62,393 nt of DNA. Origin: Lentisphaerales bacterium (GTDB lineage Bacteria > Verrucomicrobiota > Lentisphaeria > Lentisphaerales > Lentisphaeraceae). Made by a program: the position numbers and the translations under genes. The stretch is from assembly GCA_022446985.1 (NCBI GenBank), contig JAKVBD010000023.1, positions 1-62,393 on the forward strand, given 5' to 3'. Of the stretch, positions 43,553 to 51,586 are shown one piece after another (position 1 is the first letter of the stretch; each line of letters begins with the position of its first letter). The notes under the pieces were generated by a model. The model saw nothing but the letters and a program-made list of their open reading frames with translations, was not told the origin of the DNA and made no database searches.

Positions 43553-44196
43553 AGTTTAAAGTTTTAGGGTTTGATGTTGAAGTTGAAATGACCTTTGGTC
43601 TGATTCTTTTACTTTTTTCAAGTCACTATATAAACAGCGGTCAGATGGGGGCCTTTTTTGAACAGTCACTCATTTTATTTTTAAGTATTCTTATCCATGA
43701 ATTAGGACATGCCTTAGCCTTTAAGAAATTTGGTATCATGTCGCGAATCCAGCTCCATGGTATGGGGGGTGTTTGCATTCCTTTAACTAACAGGGAAGTA
43801 AGGCATAAAGATTCAGTGTTGATTAGTTTGGCAGGGCCTTTTGCCATGTTTGTTATAGCTGGAGTTTACTTCGCTGTGGATAAGGCATTGGCTTTGCCGG
43901 ACTCGGCTCTTAGTGCAGACAGGAGAGCTTACATTATCTATTTTATTAATGTTGGTTGGGGTATTTTTAACTTACTGCCGGTTTTCCCCCTTGATGGAGG
44001 TCAGGCTTTTCGCAGTTTTTTAAAGGCGATCCGGCTAAATAAAGCAGAAGAGATTGCCCGCTTTTTTTCTTTTGGCTGTCTGGCCATTATAGGTTACCTG
44101 AGTTTTAAAAGTGGCCAAATTTTCTTAATGTTCTTGACCGCTCTTTTAGCGATGGATAACTACCGGCTTTATGATGCGACGAAGAGAGTTCACTGA
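43549..44196 (+). CDS. Site-2-type intramembrane zinc metalloprotease (M50 family)
   Basis: Protein of 215 residues with about five to six membrane segments. The catalytic motif H-E-L-G-H is at 50-54 and the third zinc ligand Asp149 in N-L-L-P-V-F-P-L-D-G-G. This is the compact SpoIVFB/Rip-like type without PDZ or CBS domains. Such proteases cut substrates inside the membrane, commonly anti-sigma factors or signal-peptide remnants. The GTG start overlaps the TPR gene's stop (GTGA), so the partner TPR protein probably acts with it. Its stop is 7 bases from the convergent broken YHS gene. Confidence 0.93.
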   Translation: MKFKVLGFDVEVEMTFGLILLLFSSHYINSGQMGAFFEQSLILFLSILIHELGHALAFKKFGIMSRIQLHGMGGVCIPLTNREVRHKDSVLISLAGPFAMFVIAGVYFAVDKALALPDSALSADRRAYIIYFINVGWGIFNLLPVFPLDGGQAFRSFLKAIRLNKAEEIARFFSFGCLAIIGYLSFKSGQIFLMFLTALLAMDNYRLYDATKRVH

Positions 44197-44203
44197 AAAA
44201 AAA

Positions 44204-44642
44204 CTATTTTCCTTCGTATTTATCTTTCCAGATTTTGTCGCCACGCTCGATGTAGTATTCAGTTTTCTTCAACCACTTTCTGTTTATAGAGTGTCTGTAG
44301 TTCAGAAACAGTCTGTCATCAAGAATCTTAAAAGAAGTTGGATCAACTGAAGCCAGGTATCCGCCATCACCTAAACCATAGGCACAGTATCCACCATACT
44401 CAGGTATGCACTTTTTGGGATTAGCTTTAAAGAGTTTAAGGGTTTCTGCGGAGGTAAAATGCCAAGTGAAGCCATTATATCTAAAAGAGTACATACTTAC
44501 CCCTTTAGCGGCAGTTCCTTTAGTGAAGTAGTTAACTGTATCGTAACCATCGATAGCGACGCCATTTTATAGTGAAAAATTTATCTTTTACAAGACCGGC
44601 ATAGGCTAGAAAAATAGCAGCCATTACAAATAGGTATTTCAG
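44204..44642 (-). pseudogene. Exported YHS-domain protein gene with a one-base frameshift
   Basis: The intact downstream frame starts at an internal ATG (44494) and encodes the C-terminal YHS domain (Y-G-G-Y-C-A-Y-G and L-F-L-N-Y motifs, W-x-x-x-K). The same frame continues upstream as N-G-V-A-I-D-G-Y-D-T-V-N-Y-F, the conserved start of the domain, until a TAA. In another frame a signal peptide (K-Y-L-F-V-M-A-A-I-F-L-A-Y-A-G) and linker run up to exactly that point. Adding one A to the AAAA run (minus strand; 44565-44568) would join them into one exported YHS protein of about 146 residues. A good AAGGAG site lies 5 bases before a CTG start at 44642. Either a true pseudogene or a sequence error. 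Confidence 0.75.
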
Positions 44643-44706
44643 CCTTTCTCCTTGTTTTGTAGGTTTATTCAAGAAGAAAGGAAAGTGATGTCAGAAGCTT
44701 AATTTT

Positions 44707-45192
44707 TTATTTTTCTTCGCCGTAAGCGTCGAGGATGCGTTCAATCATCAAGGTAGTGGAAAAGCCATCTTTGAATGGAATAAACTGGATATCTGTGCCA
44801 ATTTTTTCCAAGGCGTGGCGTTCATTTTGGTTAATGGTGTCGATGGTGTAATCGCCCCCTTTAACGTAGATTTCCGGTTCAATCGCGATGAGTGAGTTTA
44901 AAGCTTCAGGCTCCTGGAAAATAACGACTTTGTCGACACACTTCAATGAAGAGAGCATGAAGGCTCTGTTCTGTTCGTCAATAATTGGTCTTTTAGGGCC
45001 TTTGATCGCTCTTACAGAGGCATCGCCATTGCAACATATGAGAAGAAAATCACCAAGTTCTTTGGCCATGTTCAGGTACTGAATGTGTCCAGGGTGCATG
45101 AGGTCGTAGACGCCATTTGTGACCACTACTTTTTTGTCGCCGAGAGTTTTCTTCCAGGTAACTGCTTCTTCTATAGTAAGGATATTTTTCAT
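44707..45192 (-). CDS. rfaE2: D-glycero-beta-D-manno-heptose 1-phosphate adenylyltransferase
   Basis: Nucleotidyltransferase of 161 residues (RfaE/HldE C-terminal type) that makes ADP-heptose for lipopolysaccharide inner core. The signature T-N-G-V-Y-D-L-M-H-P-G-H is at 25-36, followed by the K-G-G-D-Y segment; the usual G-C-F-D is G-V-Y-D here. The ATG at 45192 with GGGG upstream is chosen because the longer start at 45222 falls inside the rpmB terminator. No heptose-kinase domain is attached, so the separate kinase must be elsewhere. It implies an LPS-type outer membrane. It is transcribed after rpmB, but a strong terminator separates them. Confidence 0.92.
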   Translation of the reverse strand: MKNILTIEEAVTWKKTLGDKKVVVTNGVYDLMHPGHIQYLNMAKELGDFLLICCNGDASVRAIKGPKRPIIDEQNRAFMLSSLKCVDKVVIFQEPEALNSLIAIEPEIYVKGGDYTIDTINQNERHALEKIGTDIQFIPFKDGFSTTLMIERILDAYGEEK

Positions 45193-45206
45193 AACAACCC
45201 CATAAA

Positions 45207-45233
45207 TAAAAAAACCCGCCATGAGGCGGGTTT
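45207..45233 (-). terminator. Rho-independent terminator of rpmB
   Basis: Perfect 9-bp stem (45212-45220 with 45225-45233), 4-base loop, then a run of seven U on the minus strand, 26 bases past the rpmB stop and just upstream of the rfaE2 start. Confidence 0.95.
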
Positions 45234-45259
45234 GAAATAGTCTCTAAAAAAGCTACAGC

Positions 45260-45484
45260 TTATTTTACTACTAAACCAGAACGAATACATGCTGTACAAA
45301 CCAAGCCAGAAACCCTTTTGCCGTTAAGAGTCATCTTAACTTTCTGTAGGTTTGGTTTAAAAACTCTCTTTGTATTCTTTACAAGCTGTAGACCAATACC
45401 GCCGGCTTTCTTAGCAATACCACGGTGAGTGATACTTCCACCAACAGTAGCTTTCTTTCCACAAATAATACATTCTCTAGCCAT
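45260..45484 (-). CDS. rpmB: Ribosomal protein bL28
   Basis: Large-subunit ribosomal protein of 74 residues. The N-terminus M-A-R-E-C-I-I-C-G-K and a later C-T-A-C form two CxxC-type pairs, so this is the zinc-binding form of L28. The R-x-F-K-P-N-L-Q motif is characteristic. It lies 42 bases after tRNA-Lys on the same strand and is closed by its own terminator. Confidence 0.97.
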   Translation of the reverse strand: MARECIICGKKATVGGSITHRGIAKKAGGIGLQLVKNTKRVFKPNLQKVKMTLNGKRVSGLVCTACIRSGLVVK

Positions 45485-45526
45485 GATCTTTCTCTAACTG
45501 TAAATAAATTTTAAATATTTTAAAAA

Positions 45527-45599
45527 TGAGTTGTCAGGGGCTCGAACCCTGGACCCACGCCTTAAAAGGGCGTTGCTCTACCGACTGAGCTAACAACTC
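45527..45599 (-). tRNA. tRNA-Lys (UUU)
   Basis: Complete cloverleaf on the minus strand: 7-bp acceptor stem (GAGTTGT with ACAACTC), D arm with AGCTCAGTCGGTAGAGC, anticodon stem ACGCC/GGCGT around loop CTTTTAA giving anticodon UUU, and T arm CAGGG-TTCGAGC-CCCTG. The discriminator is A. The CCA end is not encoded, so a CCA-adding enzyme is required. It sits upstream of rpmB and may be co-transcribed. Confidence 0.97.
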
Positions 45600-45753
45600 A
45601 TCTGAAATTGTTTCGTTTTATCAACGTGGCCCCTAAAATATCGTTGAGTGTTTATATGTCAAATACAAAAAATATCTTTTTTTGCTCTTTAATGGAATGC
45701 CTATAAATGAGGGTTATAATGAGCATAAATTTGTTAACAACAGTGACTCTTTA

Positions 45754-47769
45754 ATGAACTTAGATTCCCTAAATCCGCAGCAACGCGATGCAGTTGAAAC
45801 TATATACGGGCCGGTCTTACTTTTAGCCGGTGCTGGAACAGGTAAAACGATGGTTATTACTTATCGCATCGCTCATCTCATACGAATGGGGATTCAACCT
45901 GCTAATATTCTTGCTGTAACTTTTACGAATAAAGCTGCTAAGGAAATGCAGGAGAGGGTAGGAACTCTGGTAAGTAGACGTCAGGCGAAGGAATTAACTG
46001 TTTCGACATTTCACTCTTTTGGCTTAAGAATATTAGCGAAATATGGTGCGTTGCTAGGTTATAGTCATGGCTTTACACTTATCGATTATGGTGACCAGAT
46101 TGGCATAGTCAAAGAGGCTATGAGTCGTTTATCCTACCTAGATGAAAGTGGTATGGATGCGCCGGCATGTTTGGCTGCTTTAAGTCGCGCCAAGAATAAA
46201 AATCTTACACCTGATGATCTTAAGAGTTCTGAGTCTATAAACGATCTTAAAGTCGGCAATGTTTATGAGATGTATCAAGACTACTTACAGGCAATAAATG
46301 TCATGGACTTTGATGACTTAATTATGTTACCAGTCAGACTCTTTGATGAATTTCCACATGTACTGCGTGAGATTCGCGAGCGTTATAAATTCTTGATGGT
46401 TGATGAGTTCCAAGATACAAATTACATACAAATGTTGATGATTCGTCAATTGTGCGGTGAGCGTCCCAATATATGTTCTGTAGGGGATGATGATCAATCG
46501 ATCTACAGTTGGCGTGGTGCTGAAATCACCAATATTCTGAATTTCGATAAAGAGTTTGAGAATAGTAAAGTCATTAAGCTGGAACAGAATTATCGCTGTA
46601 CAAATAATATCCTTGCTTGTGCAAACAAGGTGATAGCTATTAACTCGGCTCGTCATGAAAAGAATCTTTGGTCTGATAATGGAGATGGTGAGTTAGTTAA
46701 GGTTTTAAAGAATGACACCGCAGAACAAGAAGCTCAGTCAATTGCCGAGGTAATTCACGATAGAGTCATAGCCCGCGAGAATGAGTATGGTGATTTTGCG
46801 ATTTTATACCGTTCCAATAAACAAAGTCGGATCGTTGAAGAAAAGCTGAGAGCCATGCGAGTTAAGTATCATGTCATTGGCGATAAATCTTTTTACGAAA
46901 GGCGAGAAATTCGCGATGCTCTGGCTTACTTGAATTCTGTTTATAACCGTCATCATAACTTGAGTTTACTGCGAATAATGGACGTACCTCCAAGAGGTAT
47001 TGGTGCTAAGACAATGAAGGCCATCCGAAATATGGCGGATACTGAAAATATAAGTGTCAGTGATATTCTCGAAGATGAAGATATGGTCGACAGTCTGGGA
47101 CCAGCTCAGGCGAAAGCTGTGCGAGAATTTAATGAGAAGATCAAGCACTGGAGAAATGTTTTCGAGGAGCCTGGTGAGCTTTATAATAAGGTTAAAGACT
47201 TTCTTACAGATATGGATTATCTGGAAGGTCTGGGGCGCATGTATAAACCTCGCTCAGATGCAGAGGCACGCTACCAAAATATAGAGGAGCTTTTAACGTC
47301 TATTGATACTAAAGAAAAAAGAGCTGAGGGACCATTGAGTCTGGGAGACTTTTTACAGACAGTTTCTTTGGCGGAAGAGTATAGCAAGAAGAAAAGTGAA
47401 TCTGAAGAAGATCGAGACAGCGTAACACTATTGACGGTTCATGCTTCGAAAGGTCTTGAGTTTCCATTTGTATTTATAATAGGTGCTGAACAAAACTTAT
47501 TCCCACATGAACGCTCTCTAAAGGAAAGAGCTTTAGCTGAAGAAAGACGTTTGTTCTATGTGGCTTTAACTCGTGCAAAGAAAGATCTCGTGTTGAGTTG
47601 GTGCCATAGCCGCAAAATTCGTCAAGAACAAATCATTCGCAAGAAATCACAATTTCTTTTTGAGTTACCAGAAGAGTTTACTAAGGAAATTTCTAAAGCT
47701 GAATTGATTAAACGCATTTCAAAAGATGACATGGCTGATCGTCTACGGCAGCTTAGAGATATGTTTTAA
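45754..47769 (+). CDS. uvrD: UvrD/PcrA/Rep-type DNA helicase
   Basis: Superfamily 1A 3'-5' DNA helicase. Starts at 45682 (TTG) and 45697 (ATG) are possible, but the homologous N-terminus (N-P-Q-Q-R-D-A-V) begins right after the ATG at 45754, so I use that; no strong ribosome-binding site decides it. The product is 671 residues. Motif I is G-A-G-T-G-K-T (26-32), motif Ia F-T-N-K-A-A, motif II V-D-E-F-Q-D-T-N, motif III G-D-D-D-Q-S-I-Y-S-W-R-G-A, motif IV Q-N-Y-R, then V-x-L-x-T-V-H-A-S-K-G-L-E-F-P and V-A-L-T-R-A in domain 2A. It unwinds DNA in repair and replication restart. Length is at the Rep/PcrA end of the family. Confidence 0.95.
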   Translation: MNLDSLNPQQRDAVETIYGPVLLLAGAGTGKTMVITYRIAHLIRMGIQPANILAVTFTNKAAKEMQERVGTLVSRRQAKELTVSTFHSFGLRILAKYGALLGYSHGFTLIDYGDQIGIVKEAMSRLSYLDESGMDAPACLAALSRAKNKNLTPDDLKSSESINDLKVGNVYEMYQDYLQAINVMDFDDLIMLPVRLFDEFPHVLREIRERYKFLMVDEFQDTNYIQMLMIRQLCGERPNICSVGDDDQSIYSWRGAEITNILNFDKEFENSKVIKLEQNYRCTNNILACANKVIAINSARHEKNLWSDNGDGELVKVLKNDTAEQEAQSIAEVIHDRVIARENEYGDFAILYRSNKQSRIVEEKLRAMRVKYHVIGDKSFYERREIRDALAYLNSVYNRHHNLSLLRIMDVPPRGIGAKTMKAIRNMADTENISVSDILEDEDMVDSLGPAQAKAVREFNEKIKHWRNVFEEPGELYNKVKDFLTDMDYLEGLGRMYKPRSDAEARYQNIEELLTSIDTKEKRAEGPLSLGDFLQTVSLAEEYSKKKSESEEDRDSVTLLTVHASKGLEFPFVFIIGAEQNLFPHERSLKERALAEERRLFYVALTRAKKDLVLSWCHSRKIRQEQIIRKKSQFLFELPEEFTKEISKAELIKRISKDDMADRLRQLRDMF

Positions 47770-48086
47770 TCAAAAATAAGATTATTTTTTTTGAGTCGTT
47801 CTCAAAAGTGAAAATAGCTTTAATCTTTTCTACCTATTAAAGCCTTTGGTGTTTAACTTGCTCTAAACATTTTAAGTTTTTTTGGAGTTTTGTTGAGATG
47901 TTAGAAAATATTTAAAGAATTATAGGCTTTAAAAGAAAGCCAAGGGTCAGAAAATGTTCAGAGGCTGAAATGGATAAAGCACTTAAGGTGGCTGTTTGTA
48001 AAGCTGAGACTCAGGCCAATATAAGATTCAATTAAACAATCTATTGACCCTTACTCAATATGTAAGGGTTCAATTAGGGACGACAG
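47770..48086. other. Intergenic region with an inverted repeat, no gene seen
   Basis: About 317 A/T-rich bases between the helicase and def genes, which are convergent. An inverted repeat ACCCTTAC/GTAAGGGT (48047-48054 with 48062-48069, 7-base loop) lies near its end without a T run. The only small frame seen (about 20 codons from 47970) has no supporting ribosome-binding site. Confidence 0.5.
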
Positions 48087-48116
48087 AAAAGCGACTATAA
48101 ACGTCGCTTTTTCTTT
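48087..48116. terminator. Bidirectional terminator overlapping the end of def
   Basis: Stem AAAAGCGAC (48087-48095) with GTCGCTTTT (48103-48111), then TCTTTTT on the plus strand. The right arm encodes the last codons (K-R-R-L) and the stop of def on the minus strand, so coding and termination signals overlap. Confidence 0.75.
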
Positions 48117-48688
48117 TTACTTAATTTACGCTGATTGGTAGCTTTAAGCTTATCCAATTTGTCCTGAGATTCAGCTACTTCACTTTCGACAGCTTTGTCT
48201 GTGAAGAGCACTCCATTTAAATGGTCTATTTCATGTTGAGCACAACGAGATAGAAGGCCTCCGCACTCAAGATCGATATTTTCGCCATCAATAGTCTGAG
48301 CTTTCAGACGAATCACTTCTGGTCTGTAAACTGTCGCATTCACACCAGGTATACTCAGGCAACCTTCCAAGAATGGTACTTCAGAAGCATTAGAACTGAT
48401 AATTTCAGGATTAATTAGCGCTAGAGGCATCTTTGGGGTCAAGTAAGCTTCACCCGGAGTGGCATGCATTGCATCATCTTCAACATCTGTGTCGATGACA
48501 AAAATGCGTTTGTTTATACCGATTTGTGGAGCCGCTAAACCAATGCCGTTTTCATCGTACATGCATTTAATCATTTCCTCAGTGAGTTTGCGGATCTCAT
48601 CGGTAATTTCCGTAACGGGTTCACAGTCCCTGCGCAGGACTGGGTTCCCAAAAGTTTTTACATCCATCTTCTTTGTAAATATTCCCAT
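48095..48688 (-). CDS. def: Peptide deformylase
   Basis: Metalloenzyme that removes the N-formyl group from nascent proteins; 197 residues from the ATG at 48688 (a second ATG at 48667 is possible). All three motifs are present: G-I-G-L-A-A-P-Q (48-55), E-G-C-L-S (108-112, metal ligand Cys110) and H-E-I-D-H (152-156, ligands His152/His156, catalytic Glu153). A short insertion rich in acidic and small residues at about 68-86 and a very basic tail (K-K-K-K-R-R-L) are extra to the core. It ends the fmt-rng-def run. Confidence 0.96.
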   Translation of the reverse strand: MGIFTKKMDVKTFGNPVLRRDCEPVTEITDEIRKLTEEMIKCMYDENGIGLAAPQIGINKRIFVIDTDVEDDAMHATPGEAYLTPKMPLALINPEIISSNASEVPFLEGCLSIPGVNATVYRPEVIRLKAQTIDGENIDLECGGLLSRCAQHEIDHLNGVLFTDKAVESEVAESQDKLDKLKATNQRKLSKKKKRRL

Positions 48689-48747
48689 AGTCTAACTTAT
48701 TTAGAGTAAGTTAGGGCATAATTGCCCTGACTTCAAGAGGCTATGAT

Positions 48748-50358
48748 TTAGAGTTTATACTCACGCATAGTTGATGGATCAATTAACTTGTATTCCTCGA
48801 TGTGGAAGTTCTCGTCACTTCTGAAGCTCAGATTGCCGCCAAGTTGTCTTTCAAGGTCGCGAATAATATCTGCATCTTCATTCTTGATTCGACTTAAGAT
48901 TTGTGGATGAACAACTATGCGTACTTCGATAGAATTTTCAGCACGCTTTAGGAGTTCCTGAAGCTTTCTTTGAATTTCAACAGAGATACTGACTTTAGAC
49001 TTTACTATGCCTTTACCATTACAGTTAGGACAAGTCGAGAATAGGGAATCGCGCAGAGATTGGTGCTCTCTTTGTCTAGTCATCTCGAGAAGGCCAAGTT
49101 GTGAAATAGTCGTTATCTTTGTTTTAGCTCTGTCGTTTTGAAGAGCCGCCTTAAGTGTCCTGTAGACCGTCATCTGGTCTTTCTTGGAACGCATATCGAT
49201 AAAGTCAACGACGACAAGTCCACCAATATCTCTCAAGCGTAACTGACGAGCAATCTCTTCTGCAGATTCAATATTTGTATTCAAAATTGTCTCTGGGTGA
49301 TCTTTACCCTGGCGTGCTTTACCCGAGTTGATGTCGATAGCAATAAGAGCTTCTGTTTCATCAATACAGATATAGCCACCACTTGGTAGGGCAACTTGTC
49401 TTTCAAAGATAGAACTTATCTGATTGGCCAAGTTAAACTTCTGGAAGATTGGTTTCGGCTGATCATAAAATTTAAGTTTGTTGATGTTGACATCTGAGAA
49501 CTTAACGATCTGCTTGCGAATAGTTTGATATGTTTTCTGGTCATCGACAATAATTGAGTCGATGTCGTCCGTGAGGAAGTAACGAGTTGAACGCGTTACC
49601 AAGTCAGGTTCTCTATAAACACAGTAAGGTGCACGCATCTTAGCGTTACCTTCTTCAAGGTTCTTCCAGATTTCGAGAAGCATTTCGATGTCGTTGTGGA
49701 AAAATTCTTCTTTTTTACCTTCACCAAGAGTACGGCAAATGCAGCCCATTCCGTGCGGAAGCTTCATTTTGCGAAGGATGTTTCTCAGGCGGTCGCGCTC
49801 TTTGTGGTTCTGAATTCTTTTGGATACGCCCACGTGGTGTGTGTGTGGCAAAAGAACAAGGTAACGGCCAGGTATTGAAAGATTAGTTGTTACACGAGGG
49901 CCTTTTGTACCGATTGGTCCCTTAGTAACCTGAACAAGTACATCAGTACCCACAGGGAAAAGCTCTGGAATTCTTTCGATTTCCCTTTTCAACTTATCCT
50001 GGTGATCTTTAGCGCTGGCAAAGGTGTTCTTCATAGAACTGACGAATGAATCGCCAAGCTCGGCATCCATAGCGGCCACAGTGTCTTTCGACATGGCATT
50101 TTTGTCATTGCCAAGTTTGCCGTCATAGTTGGCTGCTGGAATCATATCCCAGTAGTGCAGGAAAGCATTTTTTGAGTAGCCTATGTCCACAAATGCAGCT
50201 TGAAGAGAGTCTTCAAGGTTTTTGATCTTTCCTTTAAAAATAGAACCTACAAGGCGTTGCTGGTCGTAGCGCTCTACCTCGTATTCTGCGAGTTGGTTTT
50301 TCTCAGTGAGAGCAACACGAGTCTCGAGTCTTTCAATGTTAACGTATAAATCTTTCAT
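48748..50358 (-). CDS. rng: RNase E/G family endoribonuclease
   Basis: Single-strand RNA endonuclease of 536 residues, the length of RNase G without the long degradosome tail of RNase E. The N-terminus is S1-like (V-A-x-x-E...G-S-I-F-K-G-K, A-A-F-V-D-I-G). The S1 region carries an extra stretch of about 45 residues (about 76-120), rich in Ala and Lys, that E. coli RNase G lacks. The catalytic Asp segments are A-I-D-I-N-S-G-K (about 341) and V-V-D-F-I-D-M-R (about 384), followed by the zinc-link C-P-N-C (about 440). It processes rRNA and mRNA. It lies 5 bases after fmt, so the two are co-transcribed. Confidence 0.93.
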   Translation of the reverse strand: MKDLYVNIERLETRVALTEKNQLAEYEVERYDQQRLVGSIFKGKIKNLEDSLQAAFVDIGYSKNAFLHYWDMIPAANYDGKLGNDKNAMSKDTVAAMDAELGDSFVSSMKNTFASAKDHQDKLKREIERIPELFPVGTDVLVQVTKGPIGTKGPRVTTNLSIPGRYLVLLPHTHHVGVSKRIQNHKERDRLRNILRKMKLPHGMGCICRTLGEGKKEEFFHNDIEMLLEIWKNLEEGNAKMRAPYCVYREPDLVTRSTRYFLTDDIDSIIVDDQKTYQTIRKQIVKFSDVNINKLKFYDQPKPIFQKFNLANQISSIFERQVALPSGGYICIDETEALIAIDINSGKARQGKDHPETILNTNIESAEEIARQLRLRDIGGLVVVDFIDMRSKKDQMTVYRTLKAALQNDRAKTKITTISQLGLLEMTRQREHQSLRDSLFSTCPNCNGKGIVKSKVSISVEIQRKLQELLKRAENSIEVRIVVHPQILSRIKNEDADIIRDLERQLGGNLSFRSDENFHIEEYKLIDPSTMREYKL

Positions 50359-50363
50359 GTATC

Positions 50364-51356
50364 TTAAAGTGCTAAATTTGTTAAATTATTTACCAGAATG
50401 CTGCCTGGCTTGAGCTGTCCACCACAGAGGAAGTCTGACGCATTCATAAGTCCTTTTCCTTCAGGTTTTACCTGTAGGAATTCAAGAGCAGTTCCATCCC
50501 CGCACTGAACAAAAAGTCGCTTTTTGTCACCGCCAAGAACTGTCCCTGGTTGTTCATTTTTTTCAGATACATCGCTTACTTGAGCTGCTTTAGTGATTGC
50601 CAATCTGCGAAGTCCTTTCGCAGTTTCGAAAAAGGTAAAAGTGCCTGGCCAAGGGAAGTATGCTTTAACGCGATTGTTAATTTCCGCGGCAGTCATATTC
50701 CAATCAATAAGAGCATCGTTTTTAGCGATCTTTCTGCAATGAGTCGATTTCTCATGGTTCTGTTCTTTTGCAATTACATCTCCAGAGGAAATTTTATGTA
50801 AAGAAGAGACAATGTTGGCTCCAGCTAGTTCCGCCAAGTGGTTCTTGAGGGTCAGAGCATTGTCATCTTCGGAAATGGGTTGAATTAAGGTTTCATATAC
50901 CGGGCCGCTATCCAGGCCTTTGGCCATTTGCATGATAGACACACCAGATTCTTTGTCGCCATTTAGCAGGCTGGAGTTGATAGGGGAAGCACCACGGTAA
51001 TTAGGTAAAATTGAGGCGTGAATGTTTACACATGCCAGCTTAGGAAGATTGAGGATGACTTCTTTAAGTAGCTGACCAAAAGCAATAACCAAGATAAAGT
51101 CAGGGCTGAGAGCTTTGATTTTCTCAACAAATGATTCTTGATTGATATTGTCGATTTTCCAAGGATTTAACTCAAGTCGGTCAGCAGCTTTGCCAATTGG
51201 TGTAGCAGTCATCTTGTTACCACGGCCGGCTTTTATATCTGGTTGAGTGCCAACTCCGACGAGGTCTATAGATTCAGAATCGTACAGGGCTTGTAGCGAT
51301 GGGATAGCGATATCTCCTGATCCCAGGAAGAAAACTTTTAGCCTATTTTCTGTCAT
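50364..51356 (-). CDS. fmt: Methionyl-tRNA formyltransferase
   Basis: Transfers a formyl group from 10-formyl-tetrahydrofolate to initiator Met-tRNA; 330 residues. The folate-binding and catalytic segment N-I-H-A-S-I-L-P-N-Y-R-G is at 111-122 (Asn/His catalytic), with G-L-D-S-G-P following. The C-terminal OB-like domain covers about 210-320. The gene heads the fmt-rng-def run, uniting addition and removal of the formyl group. It is divergent from folK, which supplies folate, the cofactor source. Confidence 0.96.
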   Translation of the reverse strand: MTENRLKVFFLGSGDIAIPSLQALYDSESIDLVGVGTQPDIKAGRGNKMTATPIGKAADRLELNPWKIDNINQESFVEKIKALSPDFILVIAFGQLLKEVILNLPKLACVNIHASILPNYRGASPINSSLLNGDKESGVSIMQMAKGLDSGPVYETLIQPISEDDNALTLKNHLAELAGANIVSSLHKISSGDVIAKEQNHEKSTHCRKIAKNDALIDWNMTAAEINNRVKAYFPWPGTFTFFETAKGLRRLAITKAAQVSDVSEKNEQPGTVLGGDKKRLFVQCGDGTALEFLQVKPEGKGLMNASDFLCGGQLKPGSILVNNLTNLAL

Positions 51357-51429
51357 AAATCCCTATATTCACTGCTACTAATCACTGTATGAAACGAAAA
51401 ATATTAAATTTTTATAAAAATTTAACCAC

Positions 51430-51482
51430 AACCTGATGAAATCAGGGGTGCCAATAACACTACAGACGCAGTCAGGTTTTTT
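51430..51482. promoter_or_regulatory. Inverted-repeat cluster between divergent fmt and folK
   Basis: CCTGAT-GAA-ATCAGG hairpin (51432-51446). An alternative pairing, AACCTGA (51430-51436) with TCAGGTT (51472-51478), is followed on the plus strand by six T. The two pairings are mutually exclusive, as in an attenuator. There is no known plus-strand gene directly upstream, so it may belong to the folK leader, or it may be a double-stranded operator. Confidence 0.35.
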
Positions 51483-51514
51483 AAAGTTGGATTTTAGGTC
51501 TATTTGATTTCAAT

Positions 51515-51534
51515 TTAGCTATTTTTAGCTATTT
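51515..51534. repeat. 10-bp perfect tandem repeat upstream of folK
   Basis: Two adjoining copies of TTAGCTATTT, 53 bases before the folK start. The 10-bp period puts both copies on the same DNA face, as for cooperative regulator binding; otherwise unremarkable A/T-rich DNA. Confidence 0.6.
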
Positions 51535-51586
51535 TTGTTAATTTTATGCTCTAGTGTTTCCAAAAAACTAACAGTTATGGTGAGAA

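Noticed and set aside
45193..45222. Longer start for rfaE2
   Set aside because: It lies inside the rpmB terminator hairpin and encodes a hydrophobic stretch absent from the family.
47970..48035. Short frame of about 20 codons downstream of the helicase gene
   Set aside because: No ribosome-binding site, no recognisable product, and length within chance expectation.
51430..51482. ACCTGAT and GGGGTGCC words resembling a TPP riboswitch near folK
   Set aside because: The words are in the wrong order and the CTGAGA core is missing, and the neighbouring genes are not thiamine genes.
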